DNA of 64,000 nt from Chitinophaga deserti (GTDB taxonomy: Bacteria; Bacteroidota; Bacteroidia; Chitinophagales; Chitinophagaceae): the NCBI RefSeq assembly GCF_003149455.1, contig NZ_QFFK01000006.1:62001-126000 (forward strand), in the 5' to 3' direction. Made by a program: the position numbers and the translations under genes. The notes under the pieces are model-generated. The model was not told where the DNA came from. It ran no database searches and saw only the letters and a program-made list of their open reading frames with translations. Within the stretch, counting starts at the first letter, position 1. Every line of letters begins with the position of its first letter. Shown piece after piece: positions 43,382-51,102 of the stretch.

Positions 43382-44932
43382 ATGCAACATAAAAGATTAT
43401 ACACGATTATACTGGGAGCAACCGTACTGTCTGGCTGTTCCAACTTCGACGAGATCAATACAAATCCGGATAAGACCGACCAGGTGAACTCATCCATGCT
43501 GGCCACCACCATGATCCTGAATGTTACGCGGAGCACCATCGCCACTACCAAAGGATTCATGCAGCCATATATGCTGGGTAAATACATTACCTGGGGTGAG
43601 AATCAGGAGAACTTCCAATACAACCGATTTAACAGGGCGAGCTTCGACCGGCTTACCCTGCTGCGGAACATGGACCCTATGGTGGCTGCGGCTACGGACG
43701 AGGGACTGCGTAATTCCTACCGCGGGCTGGGGCATTTCATCAGGGCATGGCAGTTTTACCATACCACCATGCAGGTGGGAGATATTCCCTATTCCGAAGC
43801 AATAAAAGGTGAATCGGAAGGTACGGTGCAGCCGAAGTACGATAACCAGAAAACGGTGTTCCTCGGCATCCTTCGCGAGCTGGACAGTGCCAATGCGCTC
43901 TTTGCAAGAGGTACTAAATTCGAAGGGGATCCGATTTTTAATGGCACTACCGACAACTGGCGCCGGGTGGTAAACGGGTTTGAGCTGCATGTACTGATGC
44001 AGTTGTACCGTAAAACGGGAGATGCCGATCTGAAAGTGATCGAGCGCTTCCGGGATATTGTAGCCAACCGGCCGTTGCTGCGCAATTACAATGATAACTT
44101 CGCGCTGACTTATAACAATACACAGGGGCAGAACTACCCCTGGTCCGATGTACCGGCGGGTTCGGGTAACTCCTTTGTGAAATCGAACTACACGATGCTG
44201 ACGGCGACGCTGATCGATCAGCTGAAGGCACTGGGCGACAGAAGACTGTTTTATTACGCCAAGCCGTCGCCGGTGCAGATCACGGCAGGAAAGCTGCCTT
44301 CCGACTGGGATGCATATCCCGGAGCGGAGCCTTCCGATCCTTTCCCGGTGCTGCAGGATAAACGTGTGTCGAAAGATTATGCCGATGTAAACAACCGTTA
44401 TGTGCAGCTGGTGAATGCTGAGCCGGTGAGTGTGTTCAGTTACTGGGAGCAGCAGTTTGTGCTGGCAGAAGCGGCGCTGCGCGGATGGATTACCACCACT
44501 CCTGCGCAGGATTATTATGCGGCAGGAATAGGGGAGGCGATGCGCTTTACGGCGGCATACACCCCGGATGTGGCCGATTATCATCACAACATGAAGATCG
44601 ATAATGCCTATATACAGACTTATACAGCCGCCCATCCGCTTGCAGGTACCACGGAGCAGCAACTGGAGCAGATCATCCGGCAGAAGTACCTGGCAGGCTT
44701 CCTGCAGGGTTCTAACTACAACGCATGGTACGAGAACAGGAGAACGGGATACCCGGTGTTTAAACTGAATTCCACTTCCAACCTGAATACCCCGAGTACT
44801 GCATTCCCGGTACGCTGGCTGTACCCGGCCAATGAGCTGAGCTACAACAACCGTAATATGGATGATGCGATCAAGCGCCAGTACCCGGGTGGCGATAATA
44901 CGAACGGGGTGATGTGGATTTTAAAAGATTAA
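43382..44932 (+). CDS. SusD-like lipoprotein (SusD_2/RagB group)
   Basis: A 516-residue outer-membrane lipoprotein with lipobox VLSGC (Cys19) and the SusD_2-type N-terminus FDEINTNPDKTDQV. Internal landmarks are YRGLGHFIRAWQFYHTTMQVGDIPYSEA, GDPIFNGTTDNWRRVVNGFELHVLMQLYRKTGD, QQFVLAEAALRGWI, IIRQKYLAGFLQGSNYNAWYENRRTGYP and RWLYPANELSYN. It differs in subtype from the SusD at 31392, so the two pairs are not a recent duplication. It lies 30 bp after its susC and ends the operon at a terminator. Confidence 0.93.
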   Translation: MQHKRLYTIILGATVLSGCSNFDEINTNPDKTDQVNSSMLATTMILNVTRSTIATTKGFMQPYMLGKYITWGENQENFQYNRFNRASFDRLTLLRNMDPMVAAATDEGLRNSYRGLGHFIRAWQFYHTTMQVGDIPYSEAIKGESEGTVQPKYDNQKTVFLGILRELDSANALFARGTKFEGDPIFNGTTDNWRRVVNGFELHVLMQLYRKTGDADLKVIERFRDIVANRPLLRNYNDNFALTYNNTQGQNYPWSDVPAGSGNSFVKSNYTMLTATLIDQLKALGDRRLFYYAKPSPVQITAGKLPSDWDAYPGAEPSDPFPVLQDKRVSKDYADVNNRYVQLVNAEPVSVFSYWEQQFVLAEAALRGWITTTPAQDYYAAGIGEAMRFTAAYTPDVADYHHNMKIDNAYIQTYTAAHPLAGTTEQQLEQIIRQKYLAGFLQGSNYNAWYENRRTGYPVFKLNSTSNLNTPSTAFPVRWLYPANELSYNNRNMDDAIKRQYPGGDNTNGVMWILKD

Positions 44933-44955
44933 TGATAACGGACGTGATTGGTACG

Positions 44956-44988
44956 ACCCGGGCTCCCGATGGAGGGCCCGGGTTTTTT
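44956..44988 (+). terminator. Terminator after the second SusCD pair
   Basis: The stem ACCCGGGC (44956-44963) pairs with GCCCGGGT (44976-44983), extended inside the loop by TCC/GGA pairing, then TTTTTT. It starts 24 bp after the SusD stop codon. Confidence 0.9.
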
Positions 44989-45114
44989 GTTTGTTGTCTG
45001 GCGCGCATTCCGGCTTGGGAAGCAGGTACGTATGTGTATATACTCCGTGTGCGGGATGCTGCAGGGGAGTGGCAGCTTTTTAAAGGGCACGTAGTAGTAT
45101 TGCGGTAGGGAGTT

Positions 45115-45567
45115 TTACACCCCAAACTGCCGTAAGTGATGATCGGCATGCTTATAGGCGAACACGCCGATCTGTTCTTTCGTCATCTTACCAAAGAAAT
45201 CATGAATGAAGGCAGGGTTGGAGTAATTGCCGTAGCCTTCCACCCGGGTGATCCACTGTTGTTTTTGTTGTTCGGTATCGCCGCTTCCTTTTACCTTCAG
45301 TTTCCCTGCGGGCATATTCTTTTGCAGGGGTCTTTCATCTTTCGTATTGCTTTTCAGCGCCATCTTCCCGAATATTTTACCGAGGAATTCCTGCTTGTAT
45401 TCCGGGCTGTGCATGCCCTGCACCCATTCGTCCCAGGTGGTGCAGTGCTTCGCCATCTCGAACACGCTCATTTTACCCCAGCCTGGCTGGCTGTTTGGGC
45501 GTAGGGAATGGATCCTGCTGATCAGTTCTTCCCTGACTGATTTATCAAATACTGTCTTCATGGCCAA
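45115..45567 (-). CDS. DUF1569 (DinB-like) protein
   Basis: A 150-residue four-helix protein of the DUF1569 family, related to DinB-like metal-binding bundles. Family landmarks are GKMSVFEMAKHCTTWDEWV with its metal-type histidine, LGKIFGKMALKS, NPAFIHDFFGKMTKEQIG and KHADHHLRQF with a His-rich end. The metal ligands would be His in AKHC and HADHH. Function is unknown, though DinB-like relatives transfer or use thiols. Its first codons overlap the last 23 bp of the VOC gene upstream, a sign of tight translational coupling; Met3 at 45561 is an alternative start. Confidence 0.82.
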   Translation of the reverse strand: MAMKTVFDKSVREELISRIHSLRPNSQPGWGKMSVFEMAKHCTTWDEWVQGMHSPEYKQEFLGKIFGKMALKSNTKDERPLQKNMPAGKLKVKGSGDTEQQKQQWITRVEGYGNYSNPAFIHDFFGKMTKEQIGVFAYKHADHHLRQFGV

Positions 45568-45979
45568 AATTATCTAAGGGTTGTAAAGAAAAGTAGTTAC
45601 CGGAATCGTCTTTGAAAAGGGCTTCGGTGCCATAGAACTCTTTGGTGGGTGGTTTAATGAATTCCACGCCTTTGGCTTTAAGTTCTTCATAAGTGGCGAA
45701 AACATCTTTGCAGGTGAGTACCCCGCATCCGAAGATGCCTTTTTTAATAAGGGCTATAAGGGAGTCTGCCGTTTCCTGGGGGAACATCTTGCTCACTTTA
45801 ACAGGGAACAGTACGATCTGCAGGTCGGGCTGTTCGGGAGGGGAAACGGTAAGCCAGCGGGTATCGGGACCCATGGGTATGTCGTCTACCACTTTAAAGC
45901 CGAGCTTGTTCACATAGAAGTCGAATGCACTGTCCTGATTCAGGACGTGAATGTTTGTAACGGTCATTTTTGTGATCAT
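45545..45979 (-). CDS. VOC-superfamily (glyoxalase/bleomycin-resistance-like) protein
   Basis: A 144-residue paired beta-alpha-beta-beta-beta protein. The first half is TNIHVLNQDSAFDFYVNKLGFKVVDDIPMGPDTRWLTVSPPEQPDLQIVLF. The second is TCKDVFATYEELKAKGVEFIKPPTKEFYGTEALFKDDSGNYFSLQPL. It resembles the common PhnB/YaeR-type stand-alone proteins with unassigned substrates; metal residues expected at His (NIHV) and in the second half are partly kept. Met5 (45967) would remove MITK. It is the middle gene of an AraC-VOC-DUF1569 operon on the minus strand. Confidence 0.85.
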   Translation of the reverse strand: MITKMTVTNIHVLNQDSAFDFYVNKLGFKVVDDIPMGPDTRWLTVSPPEQPDLQIVLFPVKVSKMFPQETADSLIALIKKGIFGCGVLTCKDVFATYEELKAKGVEFIKPPTKEFYGTEALFKDDSGNYFSLQPLDNFGHEDSI

Positions 45980-46020
45980 ATGGCAATGGTGTTTTTGTTG
46001 CCATAAAGATCAGCTAATGC

Positions 46021-46473
46021 TTACACTTCGGGTTCTTCATTATTGCTATTTTCCAGCCAGCCGTGCTGGTAGGCATAGCAGCGGGGTATGAAAGTAAGGG
46101 GGGATTTGCGGATTTGTTCCTGCGTGGCCTTATGGCGGGCAGCAAAGGAGGAAGGGGCTTCGCCCACTATTTTCTTAAACAATCCGCTGAAGGTGGTAAG
46201 GCTCTGGAAGCCTACGGCAAAGCATGCATCGGAAACGGAGGTTTCACCTTTCAGCAATAGCTGGGCTTTTTCAATACGTACTGCCTGGAGGTACTTTTGA
46301 GGTGTTTTGCCGTAGATGGATTTGAATAGGCGGATGAAGTGGAATTTGGAGAAGTAAGCTTCGTCGGAGATATTTTCGAGGTCAATTTCCTCAGCATAAT
46401 GGCGGTCAATAAACATTTTAGCCTGCACGATGCGCCGGTACAAATAAACCTTTGGATATTGTTCTGATGACAT
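46021..46473 (-). CDS. AraC-family regulator, DNA-binding domain only
   Basis: A 150-residue protein that is little more than the two helix-turn-helix units of AraC. The first is IDLENISDEAYFSKFHFIRLFKSIYGKTPQKYLQAVRIEKAQLLL and the second is SVSDACFAVGFQSLTTFSGLFKKIVGEAPSSFAARH (about residues 20-120). There is no ligand-sensing domain, so control may come from expression level or from the C-terminal tail with FIPRCYAYQHGWLEN. It lies 41 bp upstream of the VOC gene and probably governs that operon. A perfect inverted repeat sits 34 bp before its start. Confidence 0.88.
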   Translation of the reverse strand: MSSEQYPKVYLYRRIVQAKMFIDRHYAEEIDLENISDEAYFSKFHFIRLFKSIYGKTPQKYLQAVRIEKAQLLLKGETSVSDACFAVGFQSLTTFSGLFKKIVGEAPSSFAARHKATQEQIRKSPLTFIPRCYAYQHGWLENSNNEEPEV

Positions 46474-46506
46474 GGTGCTGCAGATTTGGATTTGACTGCT
46501 ACCTTA

Positions 46507-46533
46507 AATATACAGAAATGTGTGGAGTATATT
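46507..46533 (-). promoter_or_regulatory. AATATAC-N13-GTATATT dyad upstream of the AraC-type gene
   Basis: A perfect 7-bp inverted repeat with a 13-bp spacer, 34 bp before the AraC start codon at 46473. It may be an operator or promoter-associated site; the half-sites are AT-rich, so chance is not excluded. Confidence 0.35.
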
Positions 46534-46651
46534 CCATAAATGCATTGGCTGAAAATAATGTGCTGCTGTTTTATTTTTTGTGTTTTTGTTTATCCTATTT
46601 TGCGTATGAGATCCATTGCCTGTTATTTTATTAATTGAAAAACTTCACACC

Positions 46652-47029
46652 ATGATTAAGAATTCCATTTTTGTTTCCCTGCCACCACAACCAGCCAGTC
46701 CTGCTAATTCCACCAGCCATTCGTCTGATAGCGGTAAGTTAAAGGATACCGGATTAATGAATCCTGAGCGCCATGTCTTGAAAGAAACCGGCACAGTCGA
46801 TTTTACAGGTAAAGCCGTCATATTTTCATGTGCCGCATGTCTGGTAACCTTTACGTTCTCCATACTGGATAACTATTTTCCCAATTCCGAATTTACAGTA
46901 TTACTGAACGGAAGGGGTACTGAAAGTGTATTTGCAAAGTTGTTGTTATTTATTGTTGCCGGTTTTTGCGGAGGTTATATTGGCTATTCATCACAAAAGA
47001 GTAAGCGTGTTATAAAGAAAAGTGTATGA
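46652..47029 (+). CDS. Hypothetical two-helix membrane protein
   Basis: A 125-residue product starting MIKNSIFVSLPPQPASP at ATG 46652; a TTG codon at 46616 extends the frame but is less likely. The first 50 residues are polar and Pro/Ser-rich. Two hydrophobic helices follow, at about 55-75 (AVIFSCAACLVTFTFSILD) and 93-112 (LLLFIVAGFCGGYIGYSS), with a basic tail KSKRVIKKSV. I recognise no family. It stands alone and ends 51 bp before a terminator. Confidence 0.5.
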   Translation: MIKNSIFVSLPPQPASPANSTSHSSDSGKLKDTGLMNPERHVLKETGTVDFTGKAVIFSCAACLVTFTFSILDNYFPNSEFTVLLNGRGTESVFAKLLLFIVAGFCGGYIGYSSQKSKRVIKKSV

Positions 47030-47079
47030 TGAGTTTAAGTCAGTGTTCTATACTCATTGAGTAGTACACATAAAAAACT

Positions 47080-47104
47080 ACGGCTCCGGGAACGGAGCCG
47101 TTTT
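47080..47104 (+). terminator. Terminator after the two-helix membrane protein
   Basis: A perfect 8-bp stem, CGGCTCCG (47081-47088) with CGGAGCCG (47093-47100), a GGAA tetraloop, then TTTT. A-rich sequence on its left flank may let it work in both directions. Confidence 0.8.
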
Positions 47105-47237
47105 GCCTTTATAAAATTCCACGTTATTGATGAAAAGAGATATCTGGATGTAGCCAATATTCGTGTTGAATGTGGCTGTAAATTTCCGGATGTTTCGAAC
47201 AGGGAGATAGTACAATCGTGTTTTTTCACAGTACAAC

Positions 47238-47270
47238 AAAAAAAGACCTGCTGTAAAGAAGGTCTTTTTT
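47238..47270. terminator. Bidirectional terminator after the DUF1360 cassette
   Basis: AAAAAAGACC (47239-47248) pairs with GGTCTTTTTT (47261-47270). The A and T runs provide a U tail on each strand. It lies 17 bp past the stop of the last cassette gene at 47287. The 47030-47286 gap contains only this and the preceding hairpin. Confidence 0.75.
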
Positions 47271-47286
47271 ATTGCGGTATCTTCAA

Positions 47287-47541
47287 TCAGATTACCCGCT
47301 GCAGATAGGGTACCCCTCTCATGCCGGGGGCATCTCTGCTATCAATTTCCACCTGAGCACCGAATCCGGCAAAGCGGTACCGCCTGCCACTCACCGGGCC
47401 TGCTACGGTAAGTGCAGATTGCCCATTGTATTGAAAGGTAACGGTAAGGGGAGCAGCAGGCATATTGCTCTCCGCAGCAAACCGATTGTTGTAACCATAT
47501 TGCGGCGTATAGGCCGACCGGTTTTTTCCACAGCATCCCAT
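47287..47541 (-). CDS. Small protein of the DUF1360-associated cassette
   Basis: An 84-residue protein beginning MGCCGKNRSAYTPQYGYNNR, with a Cys pair at 3-4. Its C-terminal beta-rich half is VTFQYNGQSALTVAGPVSGRRYRF, then VEIDSRDAPGMRGVPYLQRV. From memory, similar small proteins (CGKNR-type start, a YxGxTxLTVxGPVSGxRYRF core and a DxRD...VPxLxxV tail) recur in diverse bacteria beside DUF1360 genes, but I know no function. It starts 12 bp after the DUF1360 stop and is the last gene of a three-gene minus-strand operon. The Cys pair and lack of a signal peptide suggest a cytoplasmic or co-assembled small subunit. Confidence 0.65.
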   Translation of the reverse strand: MGCCGKNRSAYTPQYGYNNRFAAESNMPAAPLTVTFQYNGQSALTVAGPVSGRRYRFAGFGAQVEIDSRDAPGMRGVPYLQRVI

Positions 47542-47553
47542 GATTGTAAATTT

Positions 47554-47895
47554 TTAAGGTTCCTGTTTGGTGTCGGGTGTTTCCGGATCATCTTCCCAGT
47601 ATTGGGCTGGTGGCGAAGGCGGACCGTCCATCCATCGTTCCAGTAAGATGGCTGTTGCCGAGAAGGCCGGCCACAGCAGGAGGGAGGCCTCCCAGCTGTG
47701 GCCCAGCCATACGGCAAAGGGCGCGCTGATCCAAACGCTCAGGCATGCAGGGCAATCGAGGAGCTGTCCCCAGATACTGTTGCCTGCTTTTTTCCGCAGG
47801 GCGAATATCCAGTTAAAGGGACCATCTTCCCTTGCCAAGAGATGCGTGATGCGCCAAACGGCCAGCGCGCCCGGTATGAGCCAGTAGTAATCCAT
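47554..47895 (-). CDS. DUF1360 family membrane protein
   Basis: A 113-residue protein. The ATG at 47895 is chosen (MDYYWLIPGALAVWRITHLL); the longer frame to 48039 would lie inside the upstream gene. The DUF1360 pattern is complete: ALAVWRITHLLAREDGPFNWIFALRKKAG at the N-terminus, then LLDCPACLSVWISAPFAVWLG with its CPACLSVW motif, and a final hydrophobic helix LLLWPAFSATAILLERW. Bacillus homologues (YjcA) are linked to sporulation, which does not apply here. It begins 11 bp after the stop of the 746-aa gene, so co-expression is very likely. Confidence 0.8.
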   Translation of the reverse strand: MDYYWLIPGALAVWRITHLLAREDGPFNWIFALRKKAGNSIWGQLLDCPACLSVWISAPFAVWLGHSWEASLLLWPAFSATAILLERWMDGPPSPPAQYWEDDPETPDTKQEP

Positions 47896-47906
47896 TATAG
47901 CCTTGT

Positions 47907-50147
47907 TTACGGGCGTTGTATGCCTATCAGTACCATGCCGGCTGAAGTGGACGGGTACATCCCTTCTCCGTTCGTGAGCCGCAACTGGTAGCTCAGAGAT
48001 ACCCCAAAGGCGCAGAACGTTTGATTGGGTTCCAGCCAATGACCCGAAGCTGCCGTGATATTAGCGGTTACATATCCTTCACTGTCTGCGGCCGATTCAT
48101 TGATCGTACCACGGAAGTAACGGATACAGCTGAGGTGGTCGCCATATACATAATTCCGGCCGGTATTAGCGGTTCCGTCGAGGAACGGGGGGGCGGGGAA
48201 TATAGCGGGAGCAGCTCCCGGGGTAATACTAAATCCGCCACTTCCTTTCAGCATACCAAGGCCGTAACTGTTCATGAAACCAATGCTGCCACTAAGGTTG
48301 TGTACGGCACGGTAACGAATGGTGAGTGTGGGGTTTTCCTGTCCGGCAGGCAGGGTAAAGAGGGCACATTCTCCCAGGGTGCCCACACCGGCCATGTTGA
48401 TCTCAGGATCTATGCGCGCCTGTACAGCGGCATTATCGAAGTATAATGGTACTGTTTCAACAGTGCCGGCTACGGGGTTCAGCGATGCATCCAGTCCCTC
48501 GATGCGGAAGAGGTATGGCCCATTGGCAAAAGCCGCGGTATTGATACGCGCTTTGATGTTGCGGTATGCATGGAGCCACACGCCGGTAGGTGTAGTGTTC
48601 GTTTCTACATTGATGTAGGCGTCAGCACTTGAACTGAATACTTGTCTTTCGACAAGGGTAACGCCATTATCGAAGGGCAAAGTAAAGGGCTGGTTGAAGG
48701 GGATAAAAGAAAGACTGCCGCCTATGGCTCTGTAGGAAAGCCGGTAGAATTTCACGGCGGGGTTCTTCAGGCAGCCCCTCAGTTGCAGGGTGCCATACCA
48801 GGCAGCACATCGTGCCGCAGGGGCACCGCTTCCGAAGGCGGTAATGAGCCCGTCGGAGCCCAGATAGTTGCCACCACCAATGCGTGCGCCGGAAGGAGAG
48901 GGCTCTGCCAGTGCAATATTACCTACGCCCTGAATGATATGAATACCATCGCAGGCGAGCGGGATAAGGCAGGATTGTGTTTTAGGCACACAGATATTGA
49001 TCCGGTGCAGATGCCCGATATTCCAGTGAGGAGCTGATTCGTAAGCCGGCACGGCTACTCCGGGGCACATGAGCTGAAGCATTACATCCGGAGCAGTCTG
49101 GAAAGTGGCGCTTTCACCTGATGCGGTATCGGTGAGGATTTCATCGCTCACCTTTTCTCCGGTCATCCGTACGCGGAAGATGTAGTTACCATTGCGGTCA
49201 CAAATAGTGGTTCCCTGCAGTTCACGGTCGCCCAGCCCGCTATATGGTGCTCCGGATAATTCGGCTGCACTGCGGTCGTATTCCTGTACGCGCAGAACGG
49301 CATTAGGCAGGGGGCCTGTTTCACATAATAACTTAAAGCGGGATGCCACAGATATGGCCTCCTGGCGAACGCTGTCTTTGATGGCAGAGCGGAAAAGTGA
49401 CACGGATTCTTCCTGTACTGCTTCTGCAGAAGTGAGCTGCCGGAAGGAGAAGCTGTCCTGAGACTCTTTCGCCGCTTTTTTATCCCCTGCGGCAAGGTTC
49501 AGCGAACCTGCGGTGCTGCGTACAAGATGCCTTTGTTTGGGAGGTATGGGTTGTGTATCGCTCAGCGGTATTACGAGCGGGGTAAAATCGGGTCCCTGTC
49601 CGGGAGGGAGGGGTTGCGGATTGAGGGATACTGCATTGGCGCGTTGCTGCAGTTCGCTTACCCGCGAAGGGTAGTAATCGGCGATGAGGGCATTAAGGGC
49701 GGGGTTCTTCAGTGCTTCCTGCAGGGTGAGTACAGAATCGATCACGAAGTAGCGCTGATAGCAGGGGTTGAAGCAATGGCCGCTGTAATACCCTACGTTA
49801 CCGTAGATGATGTAGTCGTCTGGTGTAATAGGCGTACGGCAGGTAATGATGAGGTCATTGAAATCCTCATCGCCGCCGGAATCATTCGACTCAATGTCGA
49901 AGCTGTAGAAGCCGCCCGCTGATACCGGGAAGCGTATCTGCATTTCCGAAGGAACGAACCCGGAGCCGGGATTGTTCAGGATGGTGATAGACCAGCTGTC
50001 ACCATTCACGAATACCTCTGGCGTGGAGGTAACGCCGTTGTAAGTACCATTGCCGGTGAGGGCGCCGCTGATGCGGAACTGCTGCGGGTCATCGGCATTC
50101 TTGGACCGGACTTTCACTAGCCACATGCCCTGTAATCTGATTGACAT
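47907..50147 (-). CDS. 746-residue uncharacterised multidomain protein, lead gene of the DUF1360 cassette
   Basis: I do not recognise the whole protein. It has no signal peptide or membrane helix. The N-terminus (about 8-105) is a beta-sandwich-like region closing in GGDEDFNDLIITC (residues 91-103), a DxDFND pattern seen in DUF4114-type calcium-binding domains. YYSGHCFNPCYQRYF carries two Cys. Residues 174-183 are SLNPQPLPPG, a proline motif I recall from other uncharacterised bacterial proteins. A low-complexity linker (about 190-270) follows, then further beta-rich regions with CLIPLACDGIHIIQG and several WxxxY/PxxF segments. It may be a surface or assembly scaffold. It leads an operon with the DUF1360 and 84-aa genes. 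Confidence 0.75.
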   Translation of the reverse strand: MSIRLQGMWLVKVRSKNADDPQQFRISGALTGNGTYNGVTSTPEVFVNGDSWSITILNNPGSGFVPSEMQIRFPVSAGGFYSFDIESNDSGGDEDFNDLIITCRTPITPDDYIIYGNVGYYSGHCFNPCYQRYFVIDSVLTLQEALKNPALNALIADYYPSRVSELQQRANAVSLNPQPLPPGQGPDFTPLVIPLSDTQPIPPKQRHLVRSTAGSLNLAAGDKKAAKESQDSFSFRQLTSAEAVQEESVSLFRSAIKDSVRQEAISVASRFKLLCETGPLPNAVLRVQEYDRSAAELSGAPYSGLGDRELQGTTICDRNGNYIFRVRMTGEKVSDEILTDTASGESATFQTAPDVMLQLMCPGVAVPAYESAPHWNIGHLHRINICVPKTQSCLIPLACDGIHIIQGVGNIALAEPSPSGARIGGGNYLGSDGLITAFGSGAPAARCAAWYGTLQLRGCLKNPAVKFYRLSYRAIGGSLSFIPFNQPFTLPFDNGVTLVERQVFSSSADAYINVETNTTPTGVWLHAYRNIKARINTAAFANGPYLFRIEGLDASLNPVAGTVETVPLYFDNAAVQARIDPEINMAGVGTLGECALFTLPAGQENPTLTIRYRAVHNLSGSIGFMNSYGLGMLKGSGGFSITPGAAPAIFPAPPFLDGTANTGRNYVYGDHLSCIRYFRGTINESAADSEGYVTANITAASGHWLEPNQTFCAFGVSLSYQLRLTNGEGMYPSTSAGMVLIGIQRP

Positions 50148-50188
50148 AATTTTGGGGTTTTAAAACGTTGATAAATAAACAGTCATGG

Positions 50189-50326
50189 CGGTACCTCAGG
50201 TACCGGGGGCTGCTGAACTGTTACGGTTAAAATCGGTTACGTATGCTAATGTATTTGGGGCCTTACTTTTGGGGTTGAAGGCAAGTTCGTTCATCTTGCA
50301 TTCACCGGGGCAGGTATAAATACCTG
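50189..50326. promoter_or_regulatory. CAGGTA-containing palindromes between the cassette and a divergent lipoprotein gene
   Basis: Two perfect dyads lie in the 272-bp divergent gap: CGGTACC-TCA-GGTACCG at 50189-50205 and CAGGTAT-AA-ATACCTG at 50311-50326. Another CAGGTA occurs at 50334-50339. The first dyad is 42 bp from the 746-aa gene start and the second is 94 bp from the lipoprotein start. They may be operators for a shared regulator of both genes. Confidence 0.5.
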
Positions 50327-50389
50327 ACTTGCACAGGTAGATTTAACATGAGGACAACCTGTACCGGAGGAATGAGCTGTCTAAAACCG

Positions 50390-50397
50390 TATATTTG
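50390..50397 (+). promoter_or_regulatory. -7 box TATATTTG for the lipoprotein gene
   Basis: An exact match to the Bacteroidota -7 consensus TAnnTTTG, 22 bp before the ATG at 50420. No TTTG is found at the right distance upstream, so activation from the nearby palindromes is possible. Confidence 0.4.
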
Positions 50398-50419
50398 GTT
50401 ACCCTAAAAACCGGTGCAT

Positions 50420-51022
50420 ATGTATCACAAAACCATTATCCTGACTATCACGACAGCATTGGCGCTGGGCGCCTGTAACAGCAGCGAAAAGAAACCCGCA
50501 GACGATTCCTCTGCAACAATACAGGCTACACTTGAAGCGCCTGCAGCTCCCGCAGGTTTCAATCTGGAGCAGATACCAGTATCAGACAAGCCACTCGGCA
50601 CTTTCCCGTATGTACAGCTGGGGAAAGGCTACACCAATTATGAAAAGAACCCGGTGGCGGCGGGAGACAGTGCTTACTTCTGGGTGGGCGATCATTATGA
50701 GGTGCCTAAAGGCAGTGTATTCTACAGCCGTGTGAAAGGGGATGGCACCTGGTCAGACGAGGCGTTTATAGCCGCAGTAACCGATAGCGTAACCGCGCTG
50801 GGCGGGGTAAAGGTGCATGAGGGGAAGGTACCCGACAGCAGGTTAACCGAAATAGAGCAAAACCGGATGCGCTTCAACAGCGGCTATGGGTTCATTGCTT
50901 ACAAACCCACTACCACGTATGTGATCCGCAGGGCAGATAAAACCATCTGGGTGCAGGCTACCCCTACGGACGACGGAGCCTCGGCAGGATGGCTGGTATT
51001 GGAATCAAATACTGTGAAATAA
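50420..51022 (+). CDS. Hypothetical periplasmic-facing lipoprotein
   Basis: A 200-residue lipoprotein with lipobox ALGAC (Cys19); the ATG at 50420 is chosen over a GTG two codons earlier. A Ser/Ala/Pro linker (residues 20-45) precedes a compact domain: IPVSDKPLGTFPYVQLGKGYTNYEKN, WVGDHYEVPKGSVFYSRVKGDG and YVIRRADKTIWVQATPTDDG. The LGTFPY...GYTN pattern resembles the N-terminal domain of some OmpA-family lipoproteins, but the peptidoglycan-binding OmpA domain is absent. Function is unknown. It is divergent from the DUF1360 cassette and ends at its own terminator. Confidence 0.7.
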   Translation: MYHKTIILTITTALALGACNSSEKKPADDSSATIQATLEAPAAPAGFNLEQIPVSDKPLGTFPYVQLGKGYTNYEKNPVAAGDSAYFWVGDHYEVPKGSVFYSRVKGDGTWSDEAFIAAVTDSVTALGGVKVHEGKVPDSRLTEIEQNRMRFNSGYGFIAYKPTTTYVIRRADKTIWVQATPTDDGASAGWLVLESNTVK

Positions 51023-51070
51023 CGAAATTGAAATAAGCGGGAATCTGCTTTTGTAAAATCAAATATTGCT

Positions 51071-51102
51071 AATGGCTTCTGCAAGGAAGCCATTACTTTT
51101 TT
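51071..51102 (+). terminator. Terminator after the lipoprotein gene
   Basis: A perfect 9-bp stem, AATGGCTTC (51071-51079) with GAAGCCATT (51086-51094), then ACTTTTTT. It overlaps the end of the convergent acetyltransferase gene by two bases. Confidence 0.85.

Noticed and set aside
47057..47308. An 83-residue plus-strand open frame
   Set aside because: It runs through two terminator hairpins and into the end of the 84-aa cassette gene on the other strand; no family pattern.
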